Assembly (NCBI RefSeq): GCF_005280195.1
Contig: NZ_SZPR01000008.1
Location: 283,346 to 347,345, forward strand
DNA: 64,000 bases
DNA from: Streptomyces galbus
Lineage (GTDB): Bacteria; Actinomycetota; Actinomycetes; Streptomycetales; Streptomycetaceae
Reading direction: 5' to 3'
Shown piece by piece: positions 1 to 8,576 of this stretch. The first letter of the stretch is position 1; the number at the start of each line of letters is the position of its first letter. The notes under the pieces are model-generated. The model did not search any database. It was not told the origin of the DNA and was given only the letters and a program-made list of their open reading frames with translations. The translations under genes and the position numbers were made by a program.

Positions 1-2
1 AC

Positions 3-500
3 CGCAAGCACCTCACCGAGACCCTGCGCCAGGCCGCCGCCCACCCCGGCACCGCACTCATCGAGATCTACCAGAACTGCAACATCTTCAACGACGGCGC
101 CTTCGACGCCCTCAAGGACAAACAGACCGCCGAGGAAGCCGTCATCCGCCTGCGGCACGGCAAGCCGGTCCGCTTCGGCGCGGACGGCGCGCGCGGCGTC
201 GTACGCGACCGCGTGACCGGAGACCTGGAGGTGGCCACCGTGACCCCGGACAACGAGGCCGACGTCCTCGTCCACGACGCCCACGCGGCCACGCCCACCA
301 CGGCGTTCGCGCTGTCCCGGCTGGCCGACCCAGACACGCTGCACCACACCCCGATCGGCGTGTTCCGCTCGGTGGACCGGCCCGTCTACGACACGTCGAT
401 GGCCGACCAGCTCGACACCGCGATCGAGCAGTACGGCAAGGGCGACCTCGCCCTGCTGCTCGCCGGCAACGACACCTGGACCGTGGAGAGTGCCTCATGA
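3..500 (+). CDS. korB: 2-oxoacid:ferredoxin oxidoreductase beta subunit (partial, C-terminal part)
   Basis: This is the 3' end of a gene that begins before the window. The readable protein starts [16 protein letters not shown] and contains [15 protein letters not shown], typical of the C-terminal part of KorB-type beta subunits. With the alpha subunit (outside the window) these enzymes bind thiamine diphosphate and an Fe-S cluster and reversibly convert 2-oxoglutarate or another 2-oxoacid plus CoA to the acyl-CoA, passing electrons to ferredoxin. The TGA stop overlaps the ATG of the ferredoxin gene (ATGA), so the two are translationally coupled and the ferredoxin is the likely electron acceptor. 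The substrate cannot be fixed from this fragment. Confidence 0.85.
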   Translation, partial: RKHLTETLRQAAAHPGTALIEIYQNCNIFNDGAFDALKDKQTAEEAVIRLRHGKPVRFGADGARGVVRDRVTGDLEVATVTPDNEADVLVHDAHAATPTTAFALSRLADPDTLHHTPIGVFRSVDRPVYDTSMADQLDTAIEQYGKGDLALLLAGNDTWTVESAS

Positions 501-820
501 CCTACGTCATCGCGCAGCCGTGCGTCGACCTCAAGGACAAGGCGTGCGTCGACGAGTGCCCCGTCGACTGCATCTACGAGGGGGCCCGCAAGCTCTACAT
601 CAACCCGGACGAATGCGTGGACTGCGGCGCCTGCGAGCCGGTGTGCCCCGTCGAGGCGATCTTCTTCGAGGACGACCTGCCGGACGGCTGGACGGACTTC
701 CGCCGGGCGGACACGGAGTTCTTCGCCGGCCTCGGCGCGCCCGGCGGCGCGGCCGGGGTGGGTCCGGCCGACCGCGACCACCCGGTGGTGGCGGAGCTGC
801 CGGTGCCGGCGTCGTCCTGA
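497..820 (+). CDS. fdxA: 7Fe/8Fe-type bacterial ferredoxin
   Basis: A 107-residue soluble electron carrier. The N-terminal half carries eight cysteines in the FdxA arrangement: C9, C17, C21 and C25, then C40, C43, C46 and C50 ([18 protein letters not shown]), able to hold a [3Fe-4S] and a [4Fe-4S] cluster. Proteins of this family start MTYVIAQPC exactly as here. The start overlaps the korB stop by four bases, so it most likely serves that 2-oxoacid oxidoreductase. The tail after about residue 75 is Gly/Ala/Pro rich and not conserved. A minus-strand reading frame overlaps its 3' half, but the Fe-S motifs leave no doubt about this frame. Confidence 0.95.
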   Translation: MTYVIAQPCVDLKDKACVDECPVDCIYEGARKLYINPDECVDCGACEPVCPVEAIFFEDDLPDGWTDFRRADTEFFAGLGAPGGAAGVGPADRDHPVVAELPVPASS

Positions 821-1167
821 GGGAGCCGGCCGGGCGCCGGCCCGGTCAGCCGCTCGGCCAGGGCCCTCAGCACCTCCCGGCGCCCTTCGGCGAGCTCGGC
901 GGATGCCGGTGCGGTGGTCGCGGGCTCGAACAGGGCTTCCAGCAGGTCCTCGGCGCAGGCCGCCAGCGGGCGGCGCACGATGGCCGTCCCCTCGCCACGG
1001 AGCAGGACGCGGACGATCTGCAGCAGCATTTCATCCGGGTTCTCGGCGGCGGGCATCAGGTGCAGCGGGCTGCGGACGGTGTAGCCGGGCAGGTCGCCAT
1101 CGTTGTGGGCGGTGGCGGTCCCGGGGGCCGGGCCGGCGCCGAAGGCGCTCGCAGGGGCCGCTGACAC
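595..1167 (-). CDS. hypothetical protein, convergent and overlapping with the ferredoxin
   Basis: A 190-residue frame with a GTG start at 1167 preceded by a good ribosome-binding site (GGGGAG about 7 bases upstream on this strand). The first 110 residues look coding (helical stretches such as [15 protein letters not shown] and [11 protein letters not shown]). The last 75 residues run antisense through the ferredoxin gene and look like reading-frame shadow. I recognise no family. It may be a real short gene whose stop codon was lost, or a decayed remnant. It is the only candidate gene between 821 and 1274. Confidence 0.35.
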   Translation of the reverse strand: MSAAPASAFGAGPAPGTATAHNDGDLPGYTVRSPLHLMPAAENPDEMLLQIVRVLLRGEGTAIVRRPLAACAEDLLEALFEPATTAPASAELAEGRREVLRALAERLTGPAPGRLPQDDAGTGSSATTGWSRSAGPTPAAPPGAPRPAKNSVSARRKSVQPSGRSSSKKIASTGHTGSQAPQSTHSSGLM

Positions 1168-1274
1168 CGCTCCCCGATCGCTGTACCGCCTCCATCACGG
1201 CGGCGATCCGTGCCATGACTCTCGGATCCCCCCGCCCCGACAAGCCCACTTGCCCCGCCACTACAGTGCGGTGC

Positions 1275-1883
1275 ATGTCGAACGCTCACCCGTCAGAGCC
1301 CGGCCCCCAGGGCCCGCACGGGCCGCCTCAGCCCCCGCACACCCCCGCCGCTCCGCCCCCCGGCCCCTACGGCGCCCCCGGCCCCTATACCGCCCCCACC
1401 CCCTACGGCGCCCCGAGCCCCTACGCCGCCGCTCCCGGCCCGCACGGCGCCCCGGGCCCCTACGGGCCGGGACCGGCGGGCGGCCCCTACCCGTACCCCT
1501 TCACCGCGCCCTTCCCGCTGACCATGCCCGCCGGCGTGCGGGCCGCGCAGTCGGTGAACTTCTCCGTGGCGGGCCTGGGTCTGCTGCTCACCGTCGTGGT
1601 CTCCGCCACGTCCGGTGCCTACGCATCCGGGCGCCTGCTCAGCGGCTACCTGCTGGCGTTCGTCCTGTGCGCCCTGGCCTTCGCCTACCCCAAGGCGGGC
1701 AACGGCGTGCGGGTGGCGTCGATCGCGGTGGCCGCCCTGCAGATCCTCATGGGCCTGGGCTCCCTGGCGAACGGCACGTTCCTCGGCATCGTCCCGCTGG
1801 GCGCCGCCATCACCGTCGTCATCCTGCTCACCCAGCGCCCGGCGATCCACTGGTTCACCCGCCCCCGCACCCCCGGTCGGTAG
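1275..1883 (+). CDS. proline-rich integral membrane protein, unknown function
   Basis: A 202-residue protein. The first ~75 residues are a disordered Pro/Gly/Tyr/Ala-rich region with repeated PYGAPxPY-like units. The remainder holds about four hydrophobic helices (VAGLGLLLTVVVSA, YLLAFVLCALAF, VASIAVAALQILMGLG, IVPLGAAITVVILL), so it sits in the cytoplasmic membrane with the Pro-rich segment at the N terminus. The ATG at 1275 was chosen because the Pro-rich region characteristic of such actinobacterial proteins begins there; the longer upstream frame is unsupported. Function unknown; related small membrane proteins are often linked to cell-envelope processes, but that is inference only. Confidence 0.75.
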   Translation: MSNAHPSEPGPQGPHGPPQPPHTPAAPPPGPYGAPGPYTAPTPYGAPSPYAAAPGPHGAPGPYGPGPAGGPYPYPFTAPFPLTMPAGVRAAQSVNFSVAGLGLLLTVVVSATSGAYASGRLLSGYLLAFVLCALAFAYPKAGNGVRVASIAVAALQILMGLGSLANGTFLGIVPLGAAITVVILLTQRPAIHWFTRPRTPGR

Positions 1884-1944
1884 GGTTCTGCGTCTCGTCG
1901 GCGATCGGTCGGGCGGCCCGGGGCCGTCGGGGGATGAGAGAGAC

Positions 1945-2157
1945 GTGGGCAAGCTGCCCCACGCGTTCGCGCTGCCGCGGATGCTGCGGCACTTCACGGC
2001 CACCGGCGAAGGGCTGCCGCCCGACGGGGCGATGGAGGTGGACGAGCCCAACCCCGCCCTGCGGGCCGCGCTGTCGGCGGCCCGGTCGGGCGACCGGGAG
2101 CCGACGGCCGACCTCGACCCCGACCCCGACACAGCGTGGGCCTGCTCGGGGAGCTCG
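1945..2157 (+). pseudogene. probable 5' remnant of a truncated gene
   Basis: A GTG start at 1945 after a purine-rich GAGAGA gives a coding-like stretch beginning VGKLPHAFALPRMLRHFT and continuing to NPALRAALSAARSGD. This resembles the N terminus of larger Streptomyces proteins of unknown function. The likeness stops near 2120-2157, where the frame runs antisense into the opposite DUF1963 gene and degenerates into low-complexity residues. I read it as the surviving start of a gene cut by a rearrangement that brought in the neighbouring DNA. An ordinary non-coding stretch is the alternative. Confidence 0.35.
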
Positions 2158-2158
2158 A

Positions 2159-3235
2159 TCACTGGATCAGATCGGTGTGCAGGTGCTCAGGGGAGGTGGG
2201 GCAGATGTAGATCTGCATGTTGTCCGTGCTGCCCACTTCCACCCTGGTCGGCTGCGAGGGGTTCAGGCCCGCGTAGTGGGAGTCAGCCGCGGCGGCCTGG
2301 TCTTCCTGTGGCGTCCAACTGCGACCGCCGTCGCCGCCGTACCACTCGAAGGACGCGATGGTCAGTAGCGGAAGCATCCGCGCCTCGCACACGGCGCAGT
2401 AGCGGGGGTACGGGTCGGTGCGGCCCCACGGCGGCCAGCCACCGACCTTCCAGCCGGGGGCGTTGGCCAGATGAGTGTCGTAGAACTCGCGCGGATACTC
2501 CGCGTAGGAGCTGTCCACGCCGGTGGCGGCAGCCTGCCACCTGTTCCAGTCGTTCAACAGTTGTTGCAGCTCCTGGCCCACATCCAGGCTGTTCGGGTAC
2601 TCGGTGATCGTTTCTGGTGCCAGCACACACGGCTCTGGCACGTATCCCGGATAGTCCGCCTCGTACGGTTGCGGTGGTGTGGCGAGGATGTCGGTGACCT
2701 CCGCGGCCGATCGCCAGAACAGCGCAGTGGACGGTTTGTAGTCCGGTTCGTGCTCGTACGGGCACCAGAGAACCTGGAGCAGGTCGGCCTGTCCTGGTGG
2801 CCGCAGCAGGGGTATGTCACGCAGGAACAGCTGAGCCACAGGCAACATCGGGACCGGGCACTCGGCGGGTTCGGGAGAGCCGTCGTCGAACCGCTCGGCG
2901 AGCCACGCGGCATATCGCTCCTGAAGAGCCTTCTCCCCGGGAGTGAGGGTGGGCGCCGGTCCTCCTGGGCGCCGACGTTCCCGCAGACGCCGCTCGAGCC
3001 GTATTTCGGTGGGTGACTGGCGGAATCCGCTGTCCACGTGCAGGTGCGCTTCTTCGCAGTGCGGCCAGGGTTCCGCTGCCGGCCACAGCAGCGGGCCGCC
3101 GACCGAGCTGTCCCTCACCGAAGGCGACCCTGGACGCGGATGCAGCCGTATCGCGGGCCGGGCGAACGGAGCCAGCTCGGGGAAGACCTCAGTCACCTCG
3201 AGCGGCCGCGGCGGTGTAGTGCGAACAAGACTCAT
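2159..3235 (-). CDS. DUF1963 (YwqG-like) family protein
   Basis: A 358-residue cytoplasmic protein. The start MSLVRTTPPRPLEVTEVFPE and the blocks SSVGGPLLWPAAEPWP, MLPVAQLFLRDIP, DLLQVLWCP and APGWKVGGWPPWG match the DUF1963/YwqG-like proteins common in Streptomyces, in which a conserved Pro/Trp-rich segment alternates with short charged stretches. A C-x2-C pair (CAVCEA) near the C terminus could bind metal. The ATG at 3235 was preferred to more distant starts because homologues begin there. The biochemical role of the family is not established. It reads towards the broken frame at 1945-2157 and may have arrived with the same rearrangement. Confidence 0.8.
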   Translation of the reverse strand: MSLVRTTPPRPLEVTEVFPELAPFARPAIRLHPRPGSPSVRDSSVGGPLLWPAAEPWPHCEEAHLHVDSGFRQSPTEIRLERRLRERRRPGGPAPTLTPGEKALQERYAAWLAERFDDGSPEPAECPVPMLPVAQLFLRDIPLLRPPGQADLLQVLWCPYEHEPDYKPSTALFWRSAAEVTDILATPPQPYEADYPGYVPEPCVLAPETITEYPNSLDVGQELQQLLNDWNRWQAAATGVDSSYAEYPREFYDTHLANAPGWKVGGWPPWGRTDPYPRYCAVCEARMLPLLTIASFEWYGGDGGRSWTPQEDQAAAADSHYAGLNPSQPTRVEVGSTDNMQIYICPTSPEHLHTDLIQ

Positions 3236-3456
3236 TCCGGTGATCTTGCCACCAGCCACTGACAGTCCCCTGCTTCGGCTGCCCGGTGCTTGATGCTCGC
3301 CCTGGGCCCTCGGGAGAGGAGCAGGGGGCGGCTTCCCCCACATTTCTGGGATGGGCCGGCCCTGACGGCACTGCGAGCCTTGTCCACGCCGCCCGCCCCG
3401 CTCAGCCGGCGTCCGGTAGCGGCATCCGTATCCGTGAACCCACCGGGGGGACAAGC

Positions 3457-4032
3457 ATGTTCACGTCGCGCACTCGTACGGCCGTCATCACCGGCACGCT
3501 CACCTTGACGGCCGCCCTCCTCGGCGCCGCACCGGCTGGAGCCACTCCGACCGCAGCCCAGGACCCGGTCGCCGCGCAGGCCGTGCCCACGGTCGGCGTC
3601 AGCGTCGTCAACACCTACAACAACCGCTGCCTGACCGCCATGGGCACCTTCAGCGGAGCAAGTGCCCAGCTCTGGGACTGCACGGGCGAGGCCCGCCAGA
3701 AGTGGACGGTCAACTGGGTCTATACCCCCCTCGGCGGCTACTACGAGCTGCGGAACTCCGCCAGCGGCCTCTGCCTGGACGCCGACGACAACACGATCGG
3801 CAGCAACGGGACCCGGGCCCAGGTCTGGGAGTGCCTGGGTACCGGCCAGAAGAACCAGCACTGGCGCTTCGAGCCCGCCACCAACCAGGCCGACGTGTAC
3901 CGGTTGCGGTCGCGGTACAACGGCCGCTGCCTGGACGGGGAGTACCAGCAACTCGGCGGCAACGGGGGCCGGGTGCAGCTGTGGGACTGCTACGGCGACG
4001 GACAGGTCAACCAGCTGTGGAAGGTCGCCTGA
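3457..4032 (+). CDS. secreted ricin-type beta-trefoil lectin (RICIN/CBM13 domain)
   Basis: A 191-residue exported protein. A Sec signal peptide (residues 1-~30, ending ...AAPAGATP) precedes a single beta-trefoil domain with three repeats built on the pattern NRCLTAMG...QLWDC, SGLCLDADD...QVWEC and GRCLDGEYQQ...QLWDC, each ending in a QxW-type motif (QKW, QHW, QLW). Ricin-type domains bind galactose, xylan or other sugars. No catalytic domain is attached, so this is a stand-alone extracellular lectin. The ATG at 3457 follows a G-rich ribosome-binding site (GGGGGG at 3445-3450). Confidence 0.92.
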   Translation: MFTSRTRTAVITGTLTLTAALLGAAPAGATPTAAQDPVAAQAVPTVGVSVVNTYNNRCLTAMGTFSGASAQLWDCTGEARQKWTVNWVYTPLGGYYELRNSASGLCLDADDNTIGSNGTRAQVWECLGTGQKNQHWRFEPATNQADVYRLRSRYNGRCLDGEYQQLGGNGGRVQLWDCYGDGQVNQLWKVA

Positions 4033-4384
4033 CGTCGTTCGGCCGGGTCGGCCCGTCGGCGGGGACGGCCCCTCCGACGGGCTGGCGGGACCATGCCTCG
4101 CTGCTGCTTGGTGTGCTCTGTGGCGAGCAGTCCGCCCTTCCGGGTGCGCGCGTGACTTCATGGGCCGGAGTCGGATCGGTCGTCGACGGGCACAACGTCA
4201 ACGGCGCCTCCACCTGGCGGTCGGCGAAGAGGGCCTCCAGCGCCGTGCACCGCCGCTCATACACCGGCCGAGAGCTGGCCTCCGGCTGCGAGCGCGCGAC
4301 CAGGGATGCTCGCTGCCTGCGTAGGTTTTTGATCCCTGGCAGTGAGCTGCGCACACCTGTTCCCCGGGCTGCGATCATGACGGC
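4033..4384. other. intergenic region without a recognisable gene
   Basis: About 350 bases between the lectin gene and the next small gene. Open frames on both strands are low-complexity and show no familiar motif, signal peptide or good ribosome-binding site. No strong hairpin or repeat was seen. Confidence 0.5.
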
Positions 4385-4840
4385 ATGGCCCATACCGTCC
4401 TGTTCTTCCTCGCTGATGACGACAAGGCCGCGGCTGCGACGCGGCTGCGGGGGCCCGGTGCTGCACTCGAGTCCGTGAGCTGCAAGTTCATCGATCCCGA
4501 CACGGCCATTGCAGAGTGGGACATGTATTTCGAGGAGCCGTCGGCCGAGGCCCCGTCATCCGAGCGGCTGTACGCGTGGCGCCCGTGGCCGGAGTGGGTC
4601 ACTCCTCCCTTGAACGATGGCATCGAGGTACTCGCTCTGCCGAAGCGGCTGATCCAGGCGCTGGCCAACGCGAGCCGCGCCGAACTGGAAGAGCTCGCCG
4701 GTCGCTGGACCGCGCGGCTTCGGTCTGAGGACGGGGACGAGATGACGGACGACGATCTCCTGGCAGTCCTTCAGCACGTCGCCCGGCTCGCGCAATCCGC
4801 GGTGCACCACGGCGGCGGCCTCTACAGCTGGAGCCTCTGA
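4385..4840 (+). CDS. small hypothetical protein, acidic, unknown function
   Basis: A 151-residue protein beginning MAHTVLFFLADDDKAAAATRL. It is acidic, without a signal peptide or membrane segment, and has a beta-strand-rich N-terminal half (YFEEPSAEAP, LYAWRPWPEWVTPPL) and a helical C-terminal half ending HHGGGLYSWSL. The pattern loosely recalls DUF1877-like and immunity-type small proteins, but no toxin gene is adjacent. Codon use is a little less G/C-biased than in the core genes around it, in keeping with the accessory character of this stretch. The ATG at 4385 has only a weak ribosome-binding site. Confidence 0.65.
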   Translation: MAHTVLFFLADDDKAAAATRLRGPGAALESVSCKFIDPDTAIAEWDMYFEEPSAEAPSSERLYAWRPWPEWVTPPLNDGIEVLALPKRLIQALANASRAELEELAGRWTARLRSEDGDEMTDDDLLAVLQHVARLAQSAVHHGGGLYSWSL

Positions 4841-4927
4841 CGGAGCGAGTACCAGCAGTGACGACTTCCTGAACGCAGGGGCACTGCCGCATCGGGCGAT
4901 GTCAGTGGTGGCAGGCAGGATGACCGC

Positions 4928-7015
4928 ATGACAACACCTGCAGCTGTGATCATGGATGCCGCCGCGTACGCGCAGGCGGTCGAGGACGCGGTGACGGCGT
5001 CGGCCGCCTACTACGCGGGTGGGACGTCGGCCCTGGACGACGACGCCTACGACCGGCTGGTACGGGGCATCGCCGCGTGGGAGGCCGGCCATCCTGATCA
5101 GGTGCTGCCCGATTCCCCGACGGGGAAGGTCGCCGGCGGCGCCGTGGAGGGCGATGTCCCGCACACGGTGGCGATGCTGAGCCTGGACAACGTGTTCTCG
5201 GCGGAGGAGTTCACCGCCTGGACCGCCTCCTTGGCCCGGCGCATCGGCCACGACGTCGAGCGGTTCAGCGTCGAGCCGAAGCTGGACGGGCTCGCTGTCG
5301 CCGCCCGGTACGCCGGCGGCCGCCTCAGACAGGTGATCACTCGCGGGGACGGGACGGCCGGGGAGGACGTCTCGCACGCGATCGGCACCATCGAGGGCCT
5401 GCCCGAGACACTCGCCCAGCCGGTCACCGTCGAAGTCCGCGGCGAAGTCCTGATGACCACCGCCCAGTTCGAGCACGCCAACGAGGTGCGCACCGCCCAC
5501 GGAGGGCAGCCGTTCGCCAACCCGCGCGGCGCCGCGGCCGGCACCCTGCGTGCCAGGGAGCGCGCGTACACGCTGCCGATGACGTTCTTCGGCTACGGCC
5601 TGCTGCCCCTGCTCGACACCGAGCCGGCGCTCGCCGCGCGGCTGGGCGAGCTCGCGCACAGCGACCTCATGGACCAGGCCGCCGTCTACGGGGTGAACAC
5701 CACTGCCACCACTGCGGTGCCCGGCACCACCGCCGACAGCGTCGAGCAGGTGCTGGCCCGCGTGCAGGAGATCGCCGCCCTGCGCGCGGAGCTGCCGTTC
5801 GGGATCGACGGGATCGTCGTCAAGGCCGACCTGGCCGCCGACCAGCAGGCAGCAGGATCGGGTTCACGCGCTCCGCGCTGGGCGATCGCCTACAAGCTGC
5901 CGGCCGTCGAGAAGATCACCCGGCTGCTCGGGGTCGAGTGGAACGTCGGCCGCACCGGCATCATCGCCCCGCGCGCCGTCCTGGAACCGGTGGAGATCGA
6001 CGGCGCCACCATCACCTACGCCACCCTCCACAACCCGGCCGACATCACCCGCCGCGACCTGCGCCTGGGCGACCACGTGATGGTGCACAGGGCCGGTGAC
6101 GTCATTCCCCGCATCGAAGCCCCCGTCGCCCACCTGCGCACCGGCGACGAACAGCCCGTCGCCTTCCCCGAGACGTGCCCGCGCTGCGGGTCCGCCATCG
6201 ACACCAGCGAGCAGCGCTGGCGCTGCGAGAACGGACGCAACTGCCACCTGGTGGCCGCCCTCTCCTACGCCGCCGGCCGCGACCAGCTCGACATCGAAGG
6301 TCTCGGCCACACCCGCGTCGTCCAGCTCGTCGACGCCGGCCTCGTCACCGATCTCGCCGACCTGTTCACCCTGACCCGCGAGCAGCTCATCGGCCTGGAG
6401 CGGATGGGAGCGACCAGCACCGACAACCTCCTCACCGCCATCGCCGCCGCCAAGAGCCAGCCGCTGTCACGGGTGCTGTGCGCGCTCGGGGTCCGCGGCA
6501 CCGGCCGCTCCATGTCCCGCCGCATCGCCCGCCACTTCGCCACCATGGACAACATCCGCGCCGCGGACGCGGAAGCGATGCGGCAGGTCGAGGGAATCGG
6601 CACCGAGAAGGCGCCCTCGATCGTCGCCGAGCTCGCCGAGCTGGCCCCGCTCATCGACAAGCTCGCCGCGGCCGGTGTCACCATGACGGAACCCGGCGCC
6701 ACTCCCCCGTCGTCGACGGACAGCGTCACCGGCGACCACGACGAGCGGTCCGAGGGGGCGAGCGGACCGCTGGACGGGATGACCGTGGTCGTCACCGGCG
6801 CGATGACCGGCCCCCTGGAGAAGCTCAGCCGCAACCAGATGAACGAGCTCATCGAACGAGCCGGCGGCCGCTCGTCCTCCAGCGTCTCCAAGAAGACCAC
6901 CCTCGTCGTTGCCGGAGAGGCTGCCGGATCCAAGCTCGCCAAGGCCGAAGACCTCGGTGTCCGCCTGGCCACCCCGGACGAGTTCGCCGCACTGGTCGCC
7001 GACCATCTCACCTAG
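4928..7015 (+). CDS. ligA: NAD-dependent DNA ligase, divergent (LigA2-type)
   Basis: A 695-residue protein that seals single-strand nicks in duplex DNA using NAD. The N-terminal Ia region contains the Y-Y...D..YD.L NMN-binding pattern (SAAYYAG...DDDAYDRLV). The adenylation motif is EPKLDG, with nucleophile K118. The OB domain is followed by a four-cysteine zinc finger (C417, C420, C433, C439), helix-hairpin-helix segments (residues ~450-590) and a C-terminal BRCT domain (~610-695, [14 protein letters not shown]). The essential chromosomal LigA of Streptomyces is usually longer and better conserved, so this is probably a second ligase. The gene sits alone; its stop shares a CTAG with the stop of the convergent Nudix gene. 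Confidence 0.92.
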   Translation: MTTPAAVIMDAAAYAQAVEDAVTASAAYYAGGTSALDDDAYDRLVRGIAAWEAGHPDQVLPDSPTGKVAGGAVEGDVPHTVAMLSLDNVFSAEEFTAWTASLARRIGHDVERFSVEPKLDGLAVAARYAGGRLRQVITRGDGTAGEDVSHAIGTIEGLPETLAQPVTVEVRGEVLMTTAQFEHANEVRTAHGGQPFANPRGAAAGTLRARERAYTLPMTFFGYGLLPLLDTEPALAARLGELAHSDLMDQAAVYGVNTTATTAVPGTTADSVEQVLARVQEIAALRAELPFGIDGIVVKADLAADQQAAGSGSRAPRWAIAYKLPAVEKITRLLGVEWNVGRTGIIAPRAVLEPVEIDGATITYATLHNPADITRRDLRLGDHVMVHRAGDVIPRIEAPVAHLRTGDEQPVAFPETCPRCGSAIDTSEQRWRCENGRNCHLVAALSYAAGRDQLDIEGLGHTRVVQLVDAGLVTDLADLFTLTREQLIGLERMGATSTDNLLTAIAAAKSQPLSRVLCALGVRGTGRSMSRRIARHFATMDNIRAADAEAMRQVEGIGTEKAPSIVAELAELAPLIDKLAAAGVTMTEPGATPPSSTDSVTGDHDERSEGASGPLDGMTVVVTGAMTGPLEKLSRNQMNELIERAGGRSSSSVSKKTTLVVAGEAAGSKLAKAEDLGVRLATPDEFAALVADHLT

Positions 7016-7302
7016 ATCCTGTTCCAGGTGCGGTCCAGCATGTGCGCCGCGTCGGCAGCGGGCGGTGACAGCACTGCGGTGTCCCGTATGTCCCTCAGGG
7101 GCTGAGACGCAGCGTAGAACAGTGCTGTCAGGCTCCAGCTGATGCCGTTCCTCTGTGAGGTCCTCGCGTCGAGCAGGCGGGCCCCGACCAGCTCAAGGCC
7201 CGTCTCTTCCAGGAGTTCGCGAGTCAGCGCCTCAACAGGCTGCTCACCCGGATCGATCCCGCCACCAGGCACCGGTGTCAGACGAAACCCTGACGCCATC
7301 AA
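7012..7302 (-). pseudogene. Nudix hydrolase, N-terminally short (probable remnant)
   Basis: The frame carries an intact Nudix box: GGIDPGE, seven residues, then RELLEETGL, fitting G-x5-E-x7-RE-U-x-EE-x-G-U. Family members normally have 30-50 residues before the box, forming the first strands of the fold. Here an in-frame TAG lies six codons before the first possible starts (TTG at 7302, ATG at 7299), so only about 14 residues precede it. The 96-residue product is therefore probably inactive, unless the missing part lies in another frame. Its TAG stop overlaps the ligA TAG stop within CTAG at 7012-7015, so the genes converge with no gap. Confidence 0.6.
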
Positions 7303-7381
7303 GATCGACTCTGACTACGGCGAGCTTCGAGGTGACAATCTGCCGCTCGATGGGTCGTGCACGCGGCCTGGCCCCGCGCGC

Positions 7382-7421
7382 CCGCAGGAGCCGGGGCCGT
7401 CGATGGTCCCGGCTCCTGCGG
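7382..7421 (-). terminator. strong hairpin downstream of the xanthine dehydrogenase operon
   Basis: A perfect inverted repeat: CGCAGGAGCCGGG (7383-7395) pairs with CCCGGCTCCTGCG (7408-7420), plus one more pair outside, with a 12-base loop. It lies about 30 bases beyond the xdhC stop on the minus strand, the right place for the operon terminator. There is no clear U tract, as is usual in Streptomyces. Confidence 0.75.
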
Positions 7422-7451
7422 CGTGTCCGCGCCCTGCCGTGGGCGGGCCGT

Positions 7452-8576
7452 TCAGGCCGGCAGCGGCTGCCTGTCCGGCCGGTGGATCGGGGCGGCCGTA
7501 CCGGTGAGCGGGGCGCCCGTTCCGCCGTGCCGCTGCGCGATGATCTCCGCCGCGATGGACACGGCGGTCTCCTCGGGGGTACGGGCGCCCAGGTCCAGCC
7601 CGATCGGGGACCTCAGCCGGGCCAGCTCGCGGGTGCCGACCCCCGCCTCCCGCAACTGCCGTTCCCGGTCCTCGTGGGTGCGGCGCGAGCCCATGGCACC
7701 GATGTAGGCGGCCGGCCGGCGCAGCGCCTCCCGCAGCAGGGGCACGTCGAACTTGGCGTCGTGGGTCAGCACGCACAGCACCGTGCGCGCGTCGGTGCCC
7801 GTGCGCCGCAGATACCGGTCGGGCCAGTCGACGACGATCTCGTCGGCGTCCGGGAACCGGGCCCGGGTGGCGAAGACCGGCCGGGCATCGCACACCGTCA
7901 CGTGGTAGCCGAGGAACCGCCCCGCCCGCACGAGCGCCGCGGCGAAGTCGATGGCGCCGAAGACGATCATGCGGGGTGGCGGCACGGCCGACTCCACGAG
8001 GAGGGTGACACCACCCGGGCAGCGGGTGCCGTCCTCGGAGAGCTCCACCGTGCCGGTCCGGCCCGCGTCCAGCAGCGCGCCGGCCTCGGCGCGCGCGGTG
8101 TGGTCCAGCTCCGCGCCGCCGCCGAGTCCGCCCTCGTACGAGCCGTCGGGACGGACGAGCAGGGCCCGGCCGAGCAGCCCCGCCGGGCCCCGGGCCACCC
8201 GGGCCAGGGCCACCGGTTCACCGTCCGCCGCAGCGGACAGCGCGGCCTCGTGCACCGGCTGCCCGGCGGAGTACGGAACGACCAGCACGTCGATCGTCCC
8301 GCCGCAGGTCAGCCCTACGGCGAAGGCGTCCTCGTCGCTGTAGCCGAACCGCTCGGTCAGCGGCTCGCCGTCGCGCAGGGCCTGGCGGCACAGGTCGTAC
8401 ACGGCGCCCTCGACGCAGCCCCCGGAGACCGAGCCGATCGCCGCACCGCCGGAGTCGACGGCCAGGGCCGCCCCCGGTGGGCGCGGGGCGCTCCCGCCGA
8501 CGGCGACGACGGTGGCGACGGCGAAGTCCCGGCCTTCCTCGGCCCAGGCGTGCAGGGCCCCGGCCAGGTCAAGCAT
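7452..8576 (-). CDS. xdhC: XdhC/CoxI family molybdenum-enzyme maturation factor
   Basis: A 374-residue cytoplasmic protein. The N-terminal XdhC/CoxI domain contains GSAPRPPGAALAV and GSVSGGCVEGAV with its conserved cysteine. The C-terminal Rossmann domain contains MIVFGAIDFAAALVRAG and YIGAMGSRR. In the known family this protein binds the sulfurated molybdenum cofactor and inserts it into apo-xanthine dehydrogenase. It is last in the operon and its ATG overlaps the stop of the Mo subunit by eight bases, so it is co-translated with its client. The ATG at 8576 is where the conserved MLDLAGALHAW starts. Confidence 0.93.
   Translation of the reverse strand: MLDLAGALHAWAEEGRDFAVATVVAVGGSAPRPPGAALAVDSGGAAIGSVSGGCVEGAVYDLCRQALRDGEPLTERFGYSDEDAFAVGLTCGGTIDVLVVPYSAGQPVHEAALSAAADGEPVALARVARGPAGLLGRALLVRPDGSYEGGLGGGAELDHTARAEAGALLDAGRTGTVELSEDGTRCPGGVTLLVESAVPPPRMIVFGAIDFAAALVRAGRFLGYHVTVCDARPVFATRARFPDADEIVVDWPDRYLRRTGTDARTVLCVLTHDAKFDVPLLREALRRPAAYIGAMGSRRTHEDRERQLREAGVGTRELARLRSPIGLDLGARTPEETAVSIAAEIIAQRHGGTGAPLTGTAAPIHRPDRQPLPA

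Noticed and set aside
4033..4384. Insertion-sequence remnant
   Set aside because: No transposase motif or terminal inverted repeats could be seen on either strand.
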